Positions 41,783-51,877 are shown, counted from the first letter of the stretch. The stretch is 64,000 nucleotides of DNA from Puia dinghuensis (GCF_014642875.1 NZ_BMJC01000003.1:186001-250000); one strand, 5' to 3'. Notes: generated by a model not told the origin, from the sequence alone. Made by a program: numbers and translations.

Positions 41783-44209
41783 ATGCTTAAAAATTATTTC
41801 CTCATCGCCCTCCGCCAGTTGCGGAAGGAGCGGATGTATGCCGCTGTGAAGATCGGCGGCTTTGCCCTCAGCATTGCCGCCTGTCTGCTGATCACCCTGT
41901 ATATTCTCGATGAGTTGAGCTATGATACCTCCTGGGCAGCCGCCGGCCGGCTCTACCGGCTGACGAGCGAGTTCAGGCTGGATGGGAGGGTCGAAACAAA
42001 CGCCGACTGGTCCGCCCCCATGGCTGCCGCCCTGAAGGATAATTTCCCCGAGATAGAGGCGGTGGGACGCCTGATGCCCCACGATCTCGCGGGCGTAACC
42101 GAAAGCAATGAGATACGCCGCACCGACCGGCAGGAGAACACCTATGCCGAACATTTCACTTTTGCCGATCAATCCATCCTGGACATGCTGCAGGTGTCCA
42201 TGGTTTATGGCGACCGGGCTCACGCCCTTACCGGGCCTATGACGATGGTAATCACTAAAAAGCAGGCGGATAAGTTCTTCCCGGGCGAGAATCCCGTCGG
42301 TAAGACCATGATCCTGAACAACGACCCCAAGAAAACCTATACCGTCACCGGTGTCATAAACGACTTACCCGCCAATTCGCATATCCGGTATGATTTCTTT
42401 CTCACGCTGAAAGAATATGCCTTCTGGCCCGGCGAGCAACAGTATTGGGGAGCCAGCAACTACTACACCTATATGCTGCTGAAACCAGGCGCCAGCGCAG
42501 CGAAACTGCAAGCCCACCTGCCGCTGATCATTACCAAATATTATATACCCTTCTTGAAACAAGCGGGAGATAAATTAGCCGACCTGATGGAAGAGCATGC
42601 CAGACTTTTTGTCCAGCCGATATCCCGGATTCATCTCTCTACGCTGGATGACGAACTGCCGCATGGGGACATCCGCTTTGTATGGCTTTTCGCCGCCGTC
42701 GCCTGTTTTATCCTGCTCATAGCCGGTATCAATTTCATTAACCTTTCTACCGCCAAATCCGCCAACCGCGCCAAGGAGGTCGGCCTGCGTAAAGTGGTGG
42801 GCTCTCTCCGCAGCAGTCTCATCCAACAATTCCTGATGGAATCGATGGTCTTCAGCTTCCTCTCCATTGCCCTGGGCGTACTGCTGGCCTGGTTGATCCT
42901 GCCCTGGTTCAATACCCTTACCGCCAAGTCGCTAACGATCCCCTGGGAAGCCTGGTGGCTCTTACCCGCCATCCTCATCGCCGCTGTGGTCATCGGGATC
43001 CTGGCCGGCATCTACCCTGCCCTATACCTCTCCGCCTTTAAGCCCATCGAAGTATTGAAAGGCCGGCTCAGCAGGGGGACCAAAAGCGCTTTCTTACGCA
43101 ATGGCCTGGTGGTCTTCCAGTTTACGACCTCCATTATCCTGATCATCGGCACCCTGGTGATCTATGGTCAAATGCATTTTATCCTCAACCGTGAGCCCGG
43201 CTTTGATAAAGATCAGGTGGTGGTGATCCGTGGCACCGGGGCGCTGACGAACGACCAGGTAAGAACTTTCCGTAACGAGCTGGCCGGCCTGCCCCAGGTG
43301 AGCAGCGCCTCTGTCAGCGATTACCTGCCCGTGTGGGGAACCAGGCGGGATGGGAATGACTTCTACCTCGCTGGCCGTAACAAAATCGATCTCGGCATCA
43401 ATGCACAGTTCTGGACCGTGGATGACAGTTACCTCAAGACCCTGGGCATGCACCTGGTGGCCGGAAGGAACTTCAACAGCAATCTGCTGGCCGATAGCCA
43501 GAACGTCATCATCAACCAGGCCCTGGCTTCCCAGCTGCACCTGAAAGAGCCTTTGGGCAAAAAGATCACCAACGGCTGGGCTGATCTCACGATCATCGGT
43601 GTCATACAGGACTTCAACTATGAATCCATGCGGGACAATATCAGGGGCCTCGTTATGCGACCTGGCTACAGCTCGTCCATCGTATCGGCAAAGCTCCATA
43701 CAAAGGACACCAAAGGGGCGCTCTCCGCTATCGATAAGGTGTGGAGGAAGTTCGCACCGGCTCAGCCTATCCGCTATACTTTTCTCGATGAGAACTTCGC
43801 CGCTATGTATGCCGATGTACAAAGAACCGGGGGCATCTTCACCAGCTTTGCCCTGCTGGCCATCGTCATCGCCTGTCTGGGCCTCTTCGCCCTTTCCGCC
43901 TTCATGGCCGAACAACGGTATAAGGAGATCGGTATCCGCAAGGTTCTCGGCGCCAGCGTCGCCAGCATCACCTCCCTGCTGTCCAAAGACTTTATTCTCC
44001 TTGTGCTCCTCGCCTTTCTCATTGCCTCTCCCATCGCCTGGTGGGGTATGAATAAATGGCTGCAGGACTTTGCCTATCGGATACATATATCTGCCTGGGT
44101 CTTCGTGGCCACCGCCCTGATCTCGATGCTGATTGCCTTGTTCACGATCAGTTTCCAGTCCATCAAGGCCGCTATGACCAACCCGGTAAAAAGCTTAAAA
44201 TCGGAATAA
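41783..44209 (+). CDS. FtsX/MacB-type ABC permease
   Basis: The 808-residue protein shows the two-module layout: TM1 (GGFALSIAACLLITLYIL), LSYDTSWAAAGRLYRL, first core with KSANRAKEVGLRKVVGSLR, second core with MAEQRYKEIGIRKVLGAS, ending in TNPVKSLKSE. There is no N-terminal extension, in contrast to the gene at 11985. No ATPase gene adjoins. Its position between two T9SS proteins gives no clear function. Confidence 0.88.
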   Translation: MLKNYFLIALRQLRKERMYAAVKIGGFALSIAACLLITLYILDELSYDTSWAAAGRLYRLTSEFRLDGRVETNADWSAPMAAALKDNFPEIEAVGRLMPHDLAGVTESNEIRRTDRQENTYAEHFTFADQSILDMLQVSMVYGDRAHALTGPMTMVITKKQADKFFPGENPVGKTMILNNDPKKTYTVTGVINDLPANSHIRYDFFLTLKEYAFWPGEQQYWGASNYYTYMLLKPGASAAKLQAHLPLIITKYYIPFLKQAGDKLADLMEEHARLFVQPISRIHLSTLDDELPHGDIRFVWLFAAVACFILLIAGINFINLSTAKSANRAKEVGLRKVVGSLRSSLIQQFLMESMVFSFLSIALGVLLAWLILPWFNTLTAKSLTIPWEAWWLLPAILIAAVVIGILAGIYPALYLSAFKPIEVLKGRLSRGTKSAFLRNGLVVFQFTTSIILIIGTLVIYGQMHFILNREPGFDKDQVVVIRGTGALTNDQVRTFRNELAGLPQVSSASVSDYLPVWGTRRDGNDFYLAGRNKIDLGINAQFWTVDDSYLKTLGMHLVAGRNFNSNLLADSQNVIINQALASQLHLKEPLGKKITNGWADLTIIGVIQDFNYESMRDNIRGLVMRPGYSSSIVSAKLHTKDTKGALSAIDKVWRKFAPAQPIRYTFLDENFAAMYADVQRTGGIFTSFALLAIVIACLGLFALSAFMAEQRYKEIGIRKVLGASVASITSLLSKDFILLVLLAFLIASPIAWWGMNKWLQDFAYRIHISAWVFVATALISMLIALFTISFQSIKAAMTNPVKSLKSE

Positions 44210-44210
44210 C

Positions 44211-44243
44211 AAAGGGCCGCCTCAAAATAGGCGGCCCCTTTTT
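44211..44243. terminator. Bidirectional terminator
   Basis: GGGCCGCCT, loop CAAAAT, AGGCGGCCC, with AAA before and TTTTT after, so usable from both sides between convergent genes. Confidence 0.8.
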
Positions 44244-44255
44244 GCACGTGTCGTT

Positions 44256-46970
44256 TTACTTTTTCACGAGAGTAAGGACTTTATTGAAGCCATCATCACT
44301 GGTGAGCCGAACGAAATACAGTCCGCGAGACACCCGGCTGAGGTCGAGCGGGAGGGTGTTCGAACCTTTTGGCAGATGGACCGAGAAATGCGACAGGACA
44401 TGTCCGGAGAGATCGCTGATGCTGTATTGGAGATCAGTTTCGCGGCCCAGGGTTACGTGGAGATTCGAGGCACCGGTCTCCGTGACGGAGGGGGCGAGTG
44501 TGGCCTGGTCTGCCGCGGCGGCATCCGTCAGCACAACGACCTTGCTGTAGGTGATAGTCCCGTCGGCGTCGGTGAGCTGCAGCCGGTAGCTGTTATTGGC
44601 ATTGGGATGCATATCGACAAAGCTATAGGATGATCCGCCCAGCCCTGCAGGCACCGTGGCGATATTGTCGAAATTGCTGCCATCCCCTGAACGCTGGACG
44701 ATAAAGTTTCGGGCTTCAAAATCCGCGGGCGTTGACCAGGTGAGGCCTGCCGTGCCGTTCTCGAGCCAATGGCCGGTGAAGGATAGCAGCTTCACGGGCA
44801 GAACGACCAAGGTACTGGTGGCTACGCTGAATTGCGACACCGTGGAGAAGGGACCTTCTTCCATCCAATAGGGGTTGCTGCCGGAAGCCGAGAAGTTCAT
44901 GCCTTCTTCCACTGCATATGTTCCGTTGCCGCGGATGATGGATGCAGAAGCGGGATTGAAGGAGGAAGGTTGGTCGGAGGCGTTCCATTGAAACGCAACA
45001 TAGATACCGCTGGCGCCCGGATTGGCGGCGGATATGAACCAGGTGTGGGCGACAGTGGCATTGAGCGGACCACCCGGCATAGGCTGATCGTTGACAGCGA
45101 CGGTAAAATCATTGGTGGCCCCGGGGTTGTAGATCTCAGCCGGGGCATACGAAGCCGGGGTCGGGCCGACAGGGATCACAAAGAAGCCGGTGTTGGTACC
45201 GAGTTGGCGGATCTTGAGTCCGCCGAGCCCGGTGTTGCCGGCGCCGCTGTTACCGTTGCCGGTGACGACCCAGCTGGTGGCGGCTGTCGGCATTCCTACG
45301 ATGCCGGTGATGGAGTTGTTTCCTCCGGCATACATCGTAAGCAGATTGTTTCCCGTCACGAGGGTGGCGGTACCGCCAAGGTTGAGGGTGCCCACGATGC
45401 CGGTGTTGGTCTGCAGTATCTTGGTGCCGCTGCCGCCGATGGTGAGGTTGCCGTGGTCGGCGGGCAGTACGTTCTGGCTGCCTGCTGCTGTATAGGCCAC
45501 TGTCCCGACGATGCTGAAGGGCCCCAGCATCGAAGTGCTGCCACCGCTGATGGTGAGGACGGCGCCGCTCTGGACGTTAAGCGCCGTTGAATAGGCTGTT
45601 CCGGTGGTTGAGCTAATAGTCGGCTGGAAAGGCGCCGTAGGCGAGGGCGGGATGACCACATTGGTCGTCTGTACGGGTACGCCACCGCACCAGTTGGCGG
45701 CTTGTTCCCAGGCAGTGCTGGTGCCACCCAACCAGACGCCGGAAGACTTGACGTGCAGGGTCACCGTGTTGGAGGTGAGCTGGGGGCCGCAGGCGCCGGT
45801 CACCAACACCTGGTAATGATAGCCATCCATAGTGGTAGTGACGGAGGCGTCGGTGAGGGTAGACGAACTGGTGCCGACATTGGTCCAGACGCTGGGGCTG
45901 GTGCCGTTATCCGTCTGCCATTGATAGGCGAACGGCGTGCTGCCGGTTGCGGTGATATGGAAGGTGGCATTCGTTCCGGCGCAAGCGGTTGCGTCGACCG
46001 GCTGGACGCCAACGGAAGCATTTGTTTTTAATGCCAGGGGAGCGAAGGTGGAGGCAGAGCTGCAGGTGAGGCCATGCTGGGTCTCCGACCTGATCACATG
46101 ATAGCGGGCCACCGCCGCCGCCGTAGCCCCGGTGATGGACAGTGCGTCGGTGGTGGAGCCAGTGTACAGCGATCCATCAGTGGTATTCGTCCAGGTGGCG
46201 CCGTTGTTGGTGCTATACTGCCACTGATAGGTCAGAGTGGTGCTATCCACTATACTGAAAGTAGCATTCGCCCCCGGGCAGATATTGGCGCTGACGGGTG
46301 AAATGGAAACCAGGGGGGTAGGCGTGCCGACTATATATAAGATATCGACGCCGGTGCTGGTGGCAGTGCAGCCGCTGGTCGGATCGGTGACGATGAACCG
46401 GTATTGATTCCCATTCAGAGATAAGGCGACGTTCCAGGTGAGGGTATAGGTAGTGGTGCCGGTGTAGACGGCGCCGTCAGTGATGTTATTCCAGGAAGAA
46501 CCATTGTCGGTACTCGCCTGCCATTGATAGTTGAGGCTGGCATTTGAAGCAAGGGCCGACCCGGTGGGCTGGGAAGAACATTGAACGATGGACTGACTCG
46601 AGGTCTGCGCAACGGGAGTGGCGTTGACCGTCAATATCCCGGCAGAAGAAGAGGTACTCCCGAGTCCGTTGGTAACGGTGCAGCGGTAGTCAGACCCTGT
46701 CAAAGAAGCCGGGGTGTTCGAGATAGTCAGGGTGGCGGTTGTCGCGCCACTGTAAGTGGCGTTGTTTGTTATCGCTGTCCAGGTAGCGCCGTTTGTGGTG
46801 CTGACCTGCCACTGATAGGTCAGTGGGGCGGCTCCTGCTGCCGTGACGGTGAAGGTGGCTGTAGTACCGGAACATACGGTTTGACTTGACGGTGATGTCG
46901 AGGAGACCGTAGGTTGCGAGAAGGCCACGATCGATGTCATACAAAGGAGGAGGCAAATTATGGTTTTCAT
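44256..46970 (-). CDS. T9SS type A-sorted Ig-like protein
   Basis: The 904 residues have a signal peptide (MKTIICLLLCMTSIVAFSQ), four Ig-like domains (about 20-410; each with YQWQxSTxxG and a Cys pair, e.g. TYQWQVSTTNGATWTAI), a central beta-rich domain with GGVPVQTTNVVIPPSP and SGGSTSMLG, and a sorting end (LPVKLLSFTGHWLENG linker, LSDLSGHVLSHFSV, SRGLYFVRLTSDDGFNKVLTLVKK). It should be secreted by T9SS to the surface. Strand opposite to the permease, so not its operon partner. Confidence 0.88.
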   Translation of the reverse strand: MKTIICLLLCMTSIVAFSQPTVSSTSPSSQTVCSGTTATFTVTAAGAAPLTYQWQVSTTNGATWTAITNNATYSGATTATLTISNTPASLTGSDYRCTVTNGLGSTSSSAGILTVNATPVAQTSSQSIVQCSSQPTGSALASNASLNYQWQASTDNGSSWNNITDGAVYTGTTTYTLTWNVALSLNGNQYRFIVTDPTSGCTATSTGVDILYIVGTPTPLVSISPVSANICPGANATFSIVDSTTLTYQWQYSTNNGATWTNTTDGSLYTGSTTDALSITGATAAAVARYHVIRSETQHGLTCSSASTFAPLALKTNASVGVQPVDATACAGTNATFHITATGSTPFAYQWQTDNGTSPSVWTNVGTSSSTLTDASVTTTMDGYHYQVLVTGACGPQLTSNTVTLHVKSSGVWLGGTSTAWEQAANWCGGVPVQTTNVVIPPSPTAPFQPTISSTTGTAYSTALNVQSGAVLTISGGSTSMLGPFSIVGTVAYTAAGSQNVLPADHGNLTIGGSGTKILQTNTGIVGTLNLGGTATLVTGNNLLTMYAGGNNSITGIVGMPTAATSWVVTGNGNSGAGNTGLGGLKIRQLGTNTGFFVIPVGPTPASYAPAEIYNPGATNDFTVAVNDQPMPGGPLNATVAHTWFISAANPGASGIYVAFQWNASDQPSSFNPASASIIRGNGTYAVEEGMNFSASGSNPYWMEEGPFSTVSQFSVATSTLVVLPVKLLSFTGHWLENGTAGLTWSTPADFEARNFIVQRSGDGSNFDNIATVPAGLGGSSYSFVDMHPNANNSYRLQLTDADGTITYSKVVVLTDAAAADQATLAPSVTETGASNLHVTLGRETDLQYSISDLSGHVLSHFSVHLPKGSNTLPLDLSRVSRGLYFVRLTSDDGFNKVLTLVKK

Positions 46971-47337
46971 ATAATACGGAACTGGGGTTATAAGATAAAG
47001 GCTCGGGTTAAATGTAGCCTGTTTTTTCGGCGTTTCGAATAGGCGTATGGTATAGGTAGCGGCGTGGTGGCATGCGTTGGGCGGCAGCAGCTAAAAATGC
47101 AGCGGACATGCAGGGTGAGGGACGCGGGCTATGGGTACAATCGTATATATGTAATAGCTACAGTTATCAGACGCTATTATGGGATCGGGCTGCAATCGGT
47201 TGAAATGATATTTTTCCAGTAAGAGGAAATGCGCAAAATGCGTTGAATCCGGCCGGAGGTGTTATTTGACGGCTGACTACATACTTTTATTTAGGCGATA
47301 AGGAAAAGCCTTTATGATAGTGTCTAAATAGTTCGTG
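46971..47337. other. 367-bp gap without a gene
   Basis: No convincing ORF or RNA. A weak AAGG/CCTT stem lies near 47300 and no clear TAnnTTTG is visible for either flanking gene. I see nothing more in it. Confidence 0.5.
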
Positions 47338-47820
47338 TCAGTTGCTTTTTGCCTTGACTTTAAACGACCAGGTGATGAAAAATTCTGCTATGGCGTCGCC
47401 ATTGCGGGCAGTGCCGGCCGATCGGGCCTTGATCGTAGTGGCTTCGCCCGTGGTGATCGCCTGTTCTATCGCGGCTTGTATCGCGGGGCCATCTGTGCAG
47501 ACAAAACGGGTGAGGCCGGTGGCCTTTTTGAAGTAGGCGGCTTCGGTGTGGACGACGAGCATGGAGACGGGTGGATTGCGTTTGTAGCAATGAGCCATGG
47601 CGAGGATGCCGGTGCTCATCTCGGCCGCCATGCTGAGGCAGGCGAAGTAGGTAGAGCGGAAGGGGTTGCGGGTGAACCAGCGGTAGGGAACGGTAACGGC
47701 GCACTGGGTGTCGCCGGCTTCAGCTACGCGAAGCCCGGAGAAGTAGGCACTGGGCAGGTTAGCGAGTAGGAATAATCTTACTTTCAGGGGGTTGCGGATG
47801 AGGTCGAGGAAGGGAGTCAT
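47338..47820 (-). CDS. DUF4442 hotdog-fold protein
   Basis: The 160 residues resemble DUF4442 hotdog-fold thioesterase-like proteins: NPFRSTYFACLSMAAEMSTGILAM (helix), SMLVVHTEAAYFKKATGLTRFVC and a late ARSAGTARNGDAIAEFFITWSFKVK strand set. Activity is unproven for the family. It starts 4 bases after the stop of the papain-like protease gene on the same strand, so it likely belongs to that operon. Confidence 0.82.
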   Translation of the reverse strand: MTPFLDLIRNPLKVRLFLLANLPSAYFSGLRVAEAGDTQCAVTVPYRWFTRNPFRSTYFACLSMAAEMSTGILAMAHCYKRNPPVSMLVVHTEAAYFKKATGLTRFVCTDGPAIQAAIEQAITTGEATTIKARSAGTARNGDAIAEFFITWSFKVKAKSN

Positions 47821-47824
47821 GGCT

Positions 47825-49456
47825 TTAGTGTTTGGTTATTTCGACGACAGTAGCGACGATGCTGTTGGGGTTGTCGCCGCTGATGGTGAATTGCATGTTT
47901 CCTTTTGCGGAGCTTTTGAAGTCGACGTTACGGATTAGCCTGTCCGATAGGGCAGCGTTGAGGCGGCTGCCATAGTCCTGGCCGGGATTGCGGCTGAGCT
48001 CGTTGTTGATGGCGTACCAGTCGAGGGGCTGCTTGCTGACGACGACGGCCATCTGGTCTTTTGTTCCAATGCTGTCGGGCATCATGCTCTTGCCTTTTGG
48101 AAAGAGCCGGTAGCCGGTGATACCGCAGAAGGGAGAGAATTTTGTTTTTTGCGGATTGTTGTGGTCCGGATAGGGAAAGAGGGTGTAGCTGGTGCCGTCG
48201 GTTTCCTTACCAAAAACATAGACATAGCATTCGGTGGTGTTCTTGACCTCCATTTTAAACCGGGTGCCCATTTTTACGGGGGAGACAGTCTCAAAGACGT
48301 TGTCTTTCTTCACTTGCAAGGGGATGTAGTCGCCGGGAATAGTTTTGTTGCCTTCATAGTGCACCTGTACGAGGCCGATCTCGCAGGAGAAGGGTTCTTG
48401 TGCGGCGGCGCCGGTGCGGGCCATGGGTTCGATGCCATAGGCCTCTCGGACGAAATGCCGGAAATCGGGATAGCGTACCCAGGCGAAGCCGTTGTTGCCC
48501 CATTCCGGTCCCCAGCTGTTCATGATGAGGAAGGCGCCGCCATATTTGCGATCGTCATAGGCGACGACGCATTGGGCGTGACCGCCAAAGCCGAGCATGC
48601 TTCTGTCCTCGGCGGTGGGCTGCCAGAGATCTTTGCCCATCATATCCTGCATATATGATCCGCCGACCTGCATGCCGATGACGACGGGTGCACCCTGGGA
48701 GATATTCTCTTTGATAGCGTGCAGGTCGAGGACGTTGTTGCGATCACCGGGGGTGAGGCGGTTGAAGCCACGCATCTTGTATTGTCTGGCTTCTTCGAGC
48801 AGCTGCTGGTCGGGTTGTTTGGAGCAGTCCTGGTCGTTGTAGGGGAATTCATTGTAGGGAACGGAGCCCGAGCGGGTCATGAATTCCATGGCGCGTTCGA
48901 TATAGCTGCCATCGCAGTTTTGGAGGCCGATCTGGTTGTACAAGAACGAGGGGCTGAAGCGGAGACTGTTGGGGTCGGAGCCCGTGCGGGCGGCTTCGGC
49001 TATCGTTCGGGCAGCGTAAGCACTGGACCAGGCGACGCAGCTTCCCTGATGGCCCTGATTGCCAACAGAGGGAGCGTATTTTTGCAGATTGGCTGCTTCG
49101 GGCAACGGGTCTTTTGTGGAGTCGAGGGACTCGTAGATATTGGCCTTTTCGAATTGTTTTGGATCGAGATAGCCGCCGGTGGAAAGCTGCTGGAGATTGC
49201 TGCTGCTGCTGCCGCCGCCACCGCCGAGGCCGCCGATGTGACAGCCGCGACCGAAGAAGAAGTAGCCGCCAACGATGATGAGGAGCAAAAGGATCAGGCC
49301 GCGGCCGCGGAAGAGGCCAAGCAAGAGCAAGAGTACGCCGATGATGCCGCCATCCCCTCCCCCGCCAGGGTCGAAACCGCCGCCTCCGCCACCGGAGTCG
49401 TCACCGCTGTTTTCCTGGGGATCATTGGGGTCGTCGACCATACGGATGGGAGGCAT
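47825..49456 (-). CDS. C1A papain-like cysteine protease with Gly-rich membrane N-terminus
   Basis: The 543-residue protein carries a papain catalytic set: NQGHQGSCVAWS (Cys140 with the preceding Gln), GFGGHAQCVVAYDD (His about 293) and IMNSWGPEWG (Asn about 313). The N-terminus is unusual: an acidic start, GGGGGG blocks, one or two TMs (IIGVLLLLLGLF and LILLLLIIVGGYFFF), and another glycine/serine run. The catalytic domain is extracytoplasmic or cytoplasmic depending on TM topology. The C-terminal domain (about 350-543) is a beta-rich unknown. Substrate unknown. Confidence 0.85.
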   Translation of the reverse strand: MPPIRMVDDPNDPQENSGDDSGGGGGGFDPGGGGDGGIIGVLLLLLGLFRGRGLILLLLIIVGGYFFFGRGCHIGGLGGGGGSSSSNLQQLSTGGYLDPKQFEKANIYESLDSTKDPLPEAANLQKYAPSVGNQGHQGSCVAWSSAYAARTIAEAARTGSDPNSLRFSPSFLYNQIGLQNCDGSYIERAMEFMTRSGSVPYNEFPYNDQDCSKQPDQQLLEEARQYKMRGFNRLTPGDRNNVLDLHAIKENISQGAPVVIGMQVGGSYMQDMMGKDLWQPTAEDRSMLGFGGHAQCVVAYDDRKYGGAFLIMNSWGPEWGNNGFAWVRYPDFRHFVREAYGIEPMARTGAAAQEPFSCEIGLVQVHYEGNKTIPGDYIPLQVKKDNVFETVSPVKMGTRFKMEVKNTTECYVYVFGKETDGTSYTLFPYPDHNNPQKTKFSPFCGITGYRLFPKGKSMMPDSIGTKDQMAVVVSKQPLDWYAINNELSRNPGQDYGSRLNAALSDRLIRNVDFKSSAKGNMQFTISGDNPNSIVATVVEITKH

Positions 49457-49500
49457 AGGTAGTGTTTTTTGGTTGGGATAAATGTAGGAAGAATTCGCGG

Positions 49501-49620
49501 CTTGCGTTAGGGACAGGAGTGGAAAGCCCGGAGTTCGAGTCGTAAGGCGAGGGCGAGGACTTGCAATGGATGGCCCGACCCGGCGCTTCGCATTGGTTTG
49601 CGGCGCCGGGGAACGCCCTA
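49501..49620. repeat. Dispersed intergenic repeat, copy 2
   Basis: This shares blocks GGGACAGGAG, GCCCGGAG, GGCGAGGACT, GGATGGCCCGACCCG with 11901-11980, and adds a hairpin (CCGGCGC 49580-49586 with GCGCCGG 49603-49609). It fills the 161 bp before the protease start and runs into the stop codon of lysA. Confidence 0.65.
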
Positions 49621-50838
49621 GAGTTCGATCTGATTGCGCAGCAGGTCTTCGAATTTGTCGCGGCGGCGGATGAGGTGGGCCTGGCCGTCTTTTACGAGGA
49701 CTTCGGCGGGCTTATAGCGCGAATTGAAGTTAGAGGACATTTCGAATCCATAGGCGCCGGCGTTGTAGAAGACGAGATAATCGCCTTCGCGCACTTCGTT
49801 GATCATGCGGTGCCAGGCGAAGGTGTCGGTCTCGCAGATGTTGCCGACGACGGAATAGCGCTTTGGTATCCCCGTTGGGTTGCTGATGTTCTCGATACGA
49901 TGATAGGCGTCGTAGAACATGGGACGGATGAGGTGGTTGAAGCCGCTGTCGACGCTGACGAATGTAGCCGCGTCGGTCTCCTTCATGACGTTGACCTTTG
50001 TGACAAAGTAGCCGCATTCGCTGACAAGAAATTTGCCGGGCTCGAACCACACCTGAAGGGGGCGGCCGCCTGGATTGGGGTGATTGGCGAAAGCTGTCTG
50101 AACCTTTTGTGCGAGTTCGGTGATGTTGGTCTCTCCGTCGCCGTCCTTATATGGAACTTTGAAACCGCCGCCGAGGTCGATGAATTGAAGCTCCTTGAAT
50201 TTCGGGATTAGATCGAACAGTATCTCGATACCTTGGACAAAGACGTCGACATCCTTGATCTCGCTGCCGGTGTGGATGTGGAGATCGGCGATGCGGAGAT
50301 GGTAACGGTCGACGAGGTCGAGTATCTTGTCCACCTGGTCGACGGGGATGCCGAACTTGCTTTTGTCATGACCGGTGCTGATCTTGAGATTGCCGCCGGC
50401 CATGATGTTGGGGCGGAGGCGGACACCGACGGGATAGGTATGGCCATATTTCTTCCCGAACTTCTCCAGGTTGCTGAGGCTGTCGATGTTGACGATAACG
50501 CCGAGGGACACGGCCTCTTCTATCTCGTCAAAGCCGATGCCGTTGGAGGTGTACAGTACGCGTTCGGGCGGGAAACCGGCATGGAGGGCGAGCCTTACTT
50601 CGTTGATGGAGCTGCAGTCGACGTTGGCGCCGAGGCTGTGGACGTATTTTAGGATATTGATATTCGTGAGGGCCTTGCAGGCGTAGAAGAAAACGGTATT
50701 GCTGTCGCGGAAGGCCGTCGTGAGTTTTGCATATTGCTCGCGGATCTTTTCGGCGTGATAGACGTACAGGGGAGTTCCGAATTGCTGGCCGAGGGTGATG
50801 AGATATTCCGGGGTGAGTTGAGATTGCTGCTGGGACAT
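49618..50838 (-). CDS. lysA: Diaminopimelate decarboxylase
   Basis: The 406 residues show a group IV decarboxylase: FYACKALTNINIL with the PLP Lys55, VDCSSINEVRLAL, HTGSEI, FIDLGGGFKVPY, EPGKFLVSECGYFVTKV (dimer-site) and CETDTFAWHR. This is the LysA set that makes lysine from meso-diaminopimelate, the last step in lysine synthesis. A scpB gene ends 12 bp upstream on the same strand. The 3' end overlaps a dispersed repeat. Confidence 0.93.
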   Translation of the reverse strand: MSQQQSQLTPEYLITLGQQFGTPLYVYHAEKIREQYAKLTTAFRDSNTVFFYACKALTNINILKYVHSLGANVDCSSINEVRLALHAGFPPERVLYTSNGIGFDEIEEAVSLGVIVNIDSLSNLEKFGKKYGHTYPVGVRLRPNIMAGGNLKISTGHDKSKFGIPVDQVDKILDLVDRYHLRIADLHIHTGSEIKDVDVFVQGIEILFDLIPKFKELQFIDLGGGFKVPYKDGDGETNITELAQKVQTAFANHPNPGGRPLQVWFEPGKFLVSECGYFVTKVNVMKETDAATFVSVDSGFNHLIRPMFYDAYHRIENISNPTGIPKRYSVVGNICETDTFAWHRMINEVREGDYLVFYNAGAYGFEMSSNFNSRYKPAEVLVKDGQAHLIRRRDKFEDLLRNQIEL

Positions 50839-50850
50839 GTCTTGGGTCGT

Positions 50851-51798
50851 TTAAGGATGGGCGTCGCCGGCTTCTTCTTCGTCGTCGGCTTGCTCGTCAG
50901 ACTCGCCGGATTCGGAGGTTATGTGGGAACCGGAGGCCTGGTCGCGGGGGGAGTCGGAGCTGAGGTCGGTGGGGTCGCCTTCGTCGGCCTGTTCGTCGGA
51001 TTCTTCCAATTGCGTTTGTCCGGTTGATTCGGGAGCGAGGTCTTCGTCGGCGTCGGAATAGGGCGGGATGGGTTCACCATCCAGGAGTTCGCCGTGTTCG
51101 GAGACGAGGAGGGAAGCATCGCTTTCGCCTGTTTGGTGCTCTCCTTCGCTTTGGGCGGCGCCGGGGTTGGCAGCTTCGCCTTCTGCGCTTTCACCTTCGA
51201 CCGAAGCTTCGCCGCCATGAGGTCCGATGATCGTAGGTTCGACAAGGGTCTCCGCGAACACCTCCTTGAGTTTGGGGAGATCGGCAGGGGAGTTGATGCC
51301 GAAATAATCCATGAAGGTTTTGCTCGTGGAATAGACCAGGGGCTTGCCCGGCATATTTTCGTTGCGGCCCGAGATGACAATGAGTTCTTTTTCCAGCAGT
51401 TTCTGAATGCTATAATCGCTGCTGACGCCCCGGATGGCTTCGATCTCGCCTTTTGTGATCGGTTGTTTGTAAGCAATGATGGCGAGGGTTTCGAGAGCGG
51501 CTGAGCTAAGGCGCTTCAGGAATTTCTCGCCGTTGAGCTGGGCTACGGTCTTATGATAATCCTTTTTGGTGAGGAACTGCCAGCCGCCGCCGCTTTCGCG
51601 GACTTCGAAGGGATAGAATTCGGATGCATATTTCTCGATGATGCCGTCGATGGAGGTCTGGATCTGTTCGAGGGTAAGCTTCTCTTCCATAAAGCCAAAA
51701 GCGTTGTTGATCAGCTCCGTGATCTCCATGGAGGTGAGCGGCTTGTCGCTGGCGAAGATGAGGGCTTCGATATGCGGGATGATGTTTCCGATTTCCAT
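50851..51798 (-). CDS. scpB: SMC-ScpAB subunit ScpB with long acidic tail
   Basis: The first 190 residues are ScpB: MEIGNIIPHIEALIFASDKPLT, LEIQTSIDGI-like winged helix (YAFTKKD), ALETLAIIAYKQPITKGEIEAIRGV and VISGRNENMPGKPLVYSTSKTFMDYFGI. Residues about 195-315 are a low-complexity Glu/Asp/Ser/Gly tail (SEGEHQTGESDASLL, ESDEQADDEEEAGDAHP), which lies outside the usual domain. It works with ScpA and SMC in chromosome condensation. Likely co-transcribed with lysA; the tail is unusual. Confidence 0.9.
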   Translation of the reverse strand: MEIGNIIPHIEALIFASDKPLTSMEITELINNAFGFMEEKLTLEQIQTSIDGIIEKYASEFYPFEVRESGGGWQFLTKKDYHKTVAQLNGEKFLKRLSSAALETLAIIAYKQPITKGEIEAIRGVSSDYSIQKLLEKELIVISGRNENMPGKPLVYSTSKTFMDYFGINSPADLPKLKEVFAETLVEPTIIGPHGGEASVEGESAEGEAANPGAAQSEGEHQTGESDASLLVSEHGELLDGEPIPPYSDADEDLAPESTGQTQLEESDEQADEGDPTDLSSDSPRDQASGSHITSESGESDEQADDEEEAGDAHP

Positions 51799-51877
51799 AT
51801 GCTAAGTTTTCGGCCTTCGGCCTTTGGTCAGGGGTGGGGCAGCGGCGGCCTCCTTATCGGATGCCGTGACCTGTTGC

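Noticed and set aside
43094-44086. Minus-strand frame of 330 codons
   Set aside because: Antisense to the FtsX permease at 41783; no recognisable domain.
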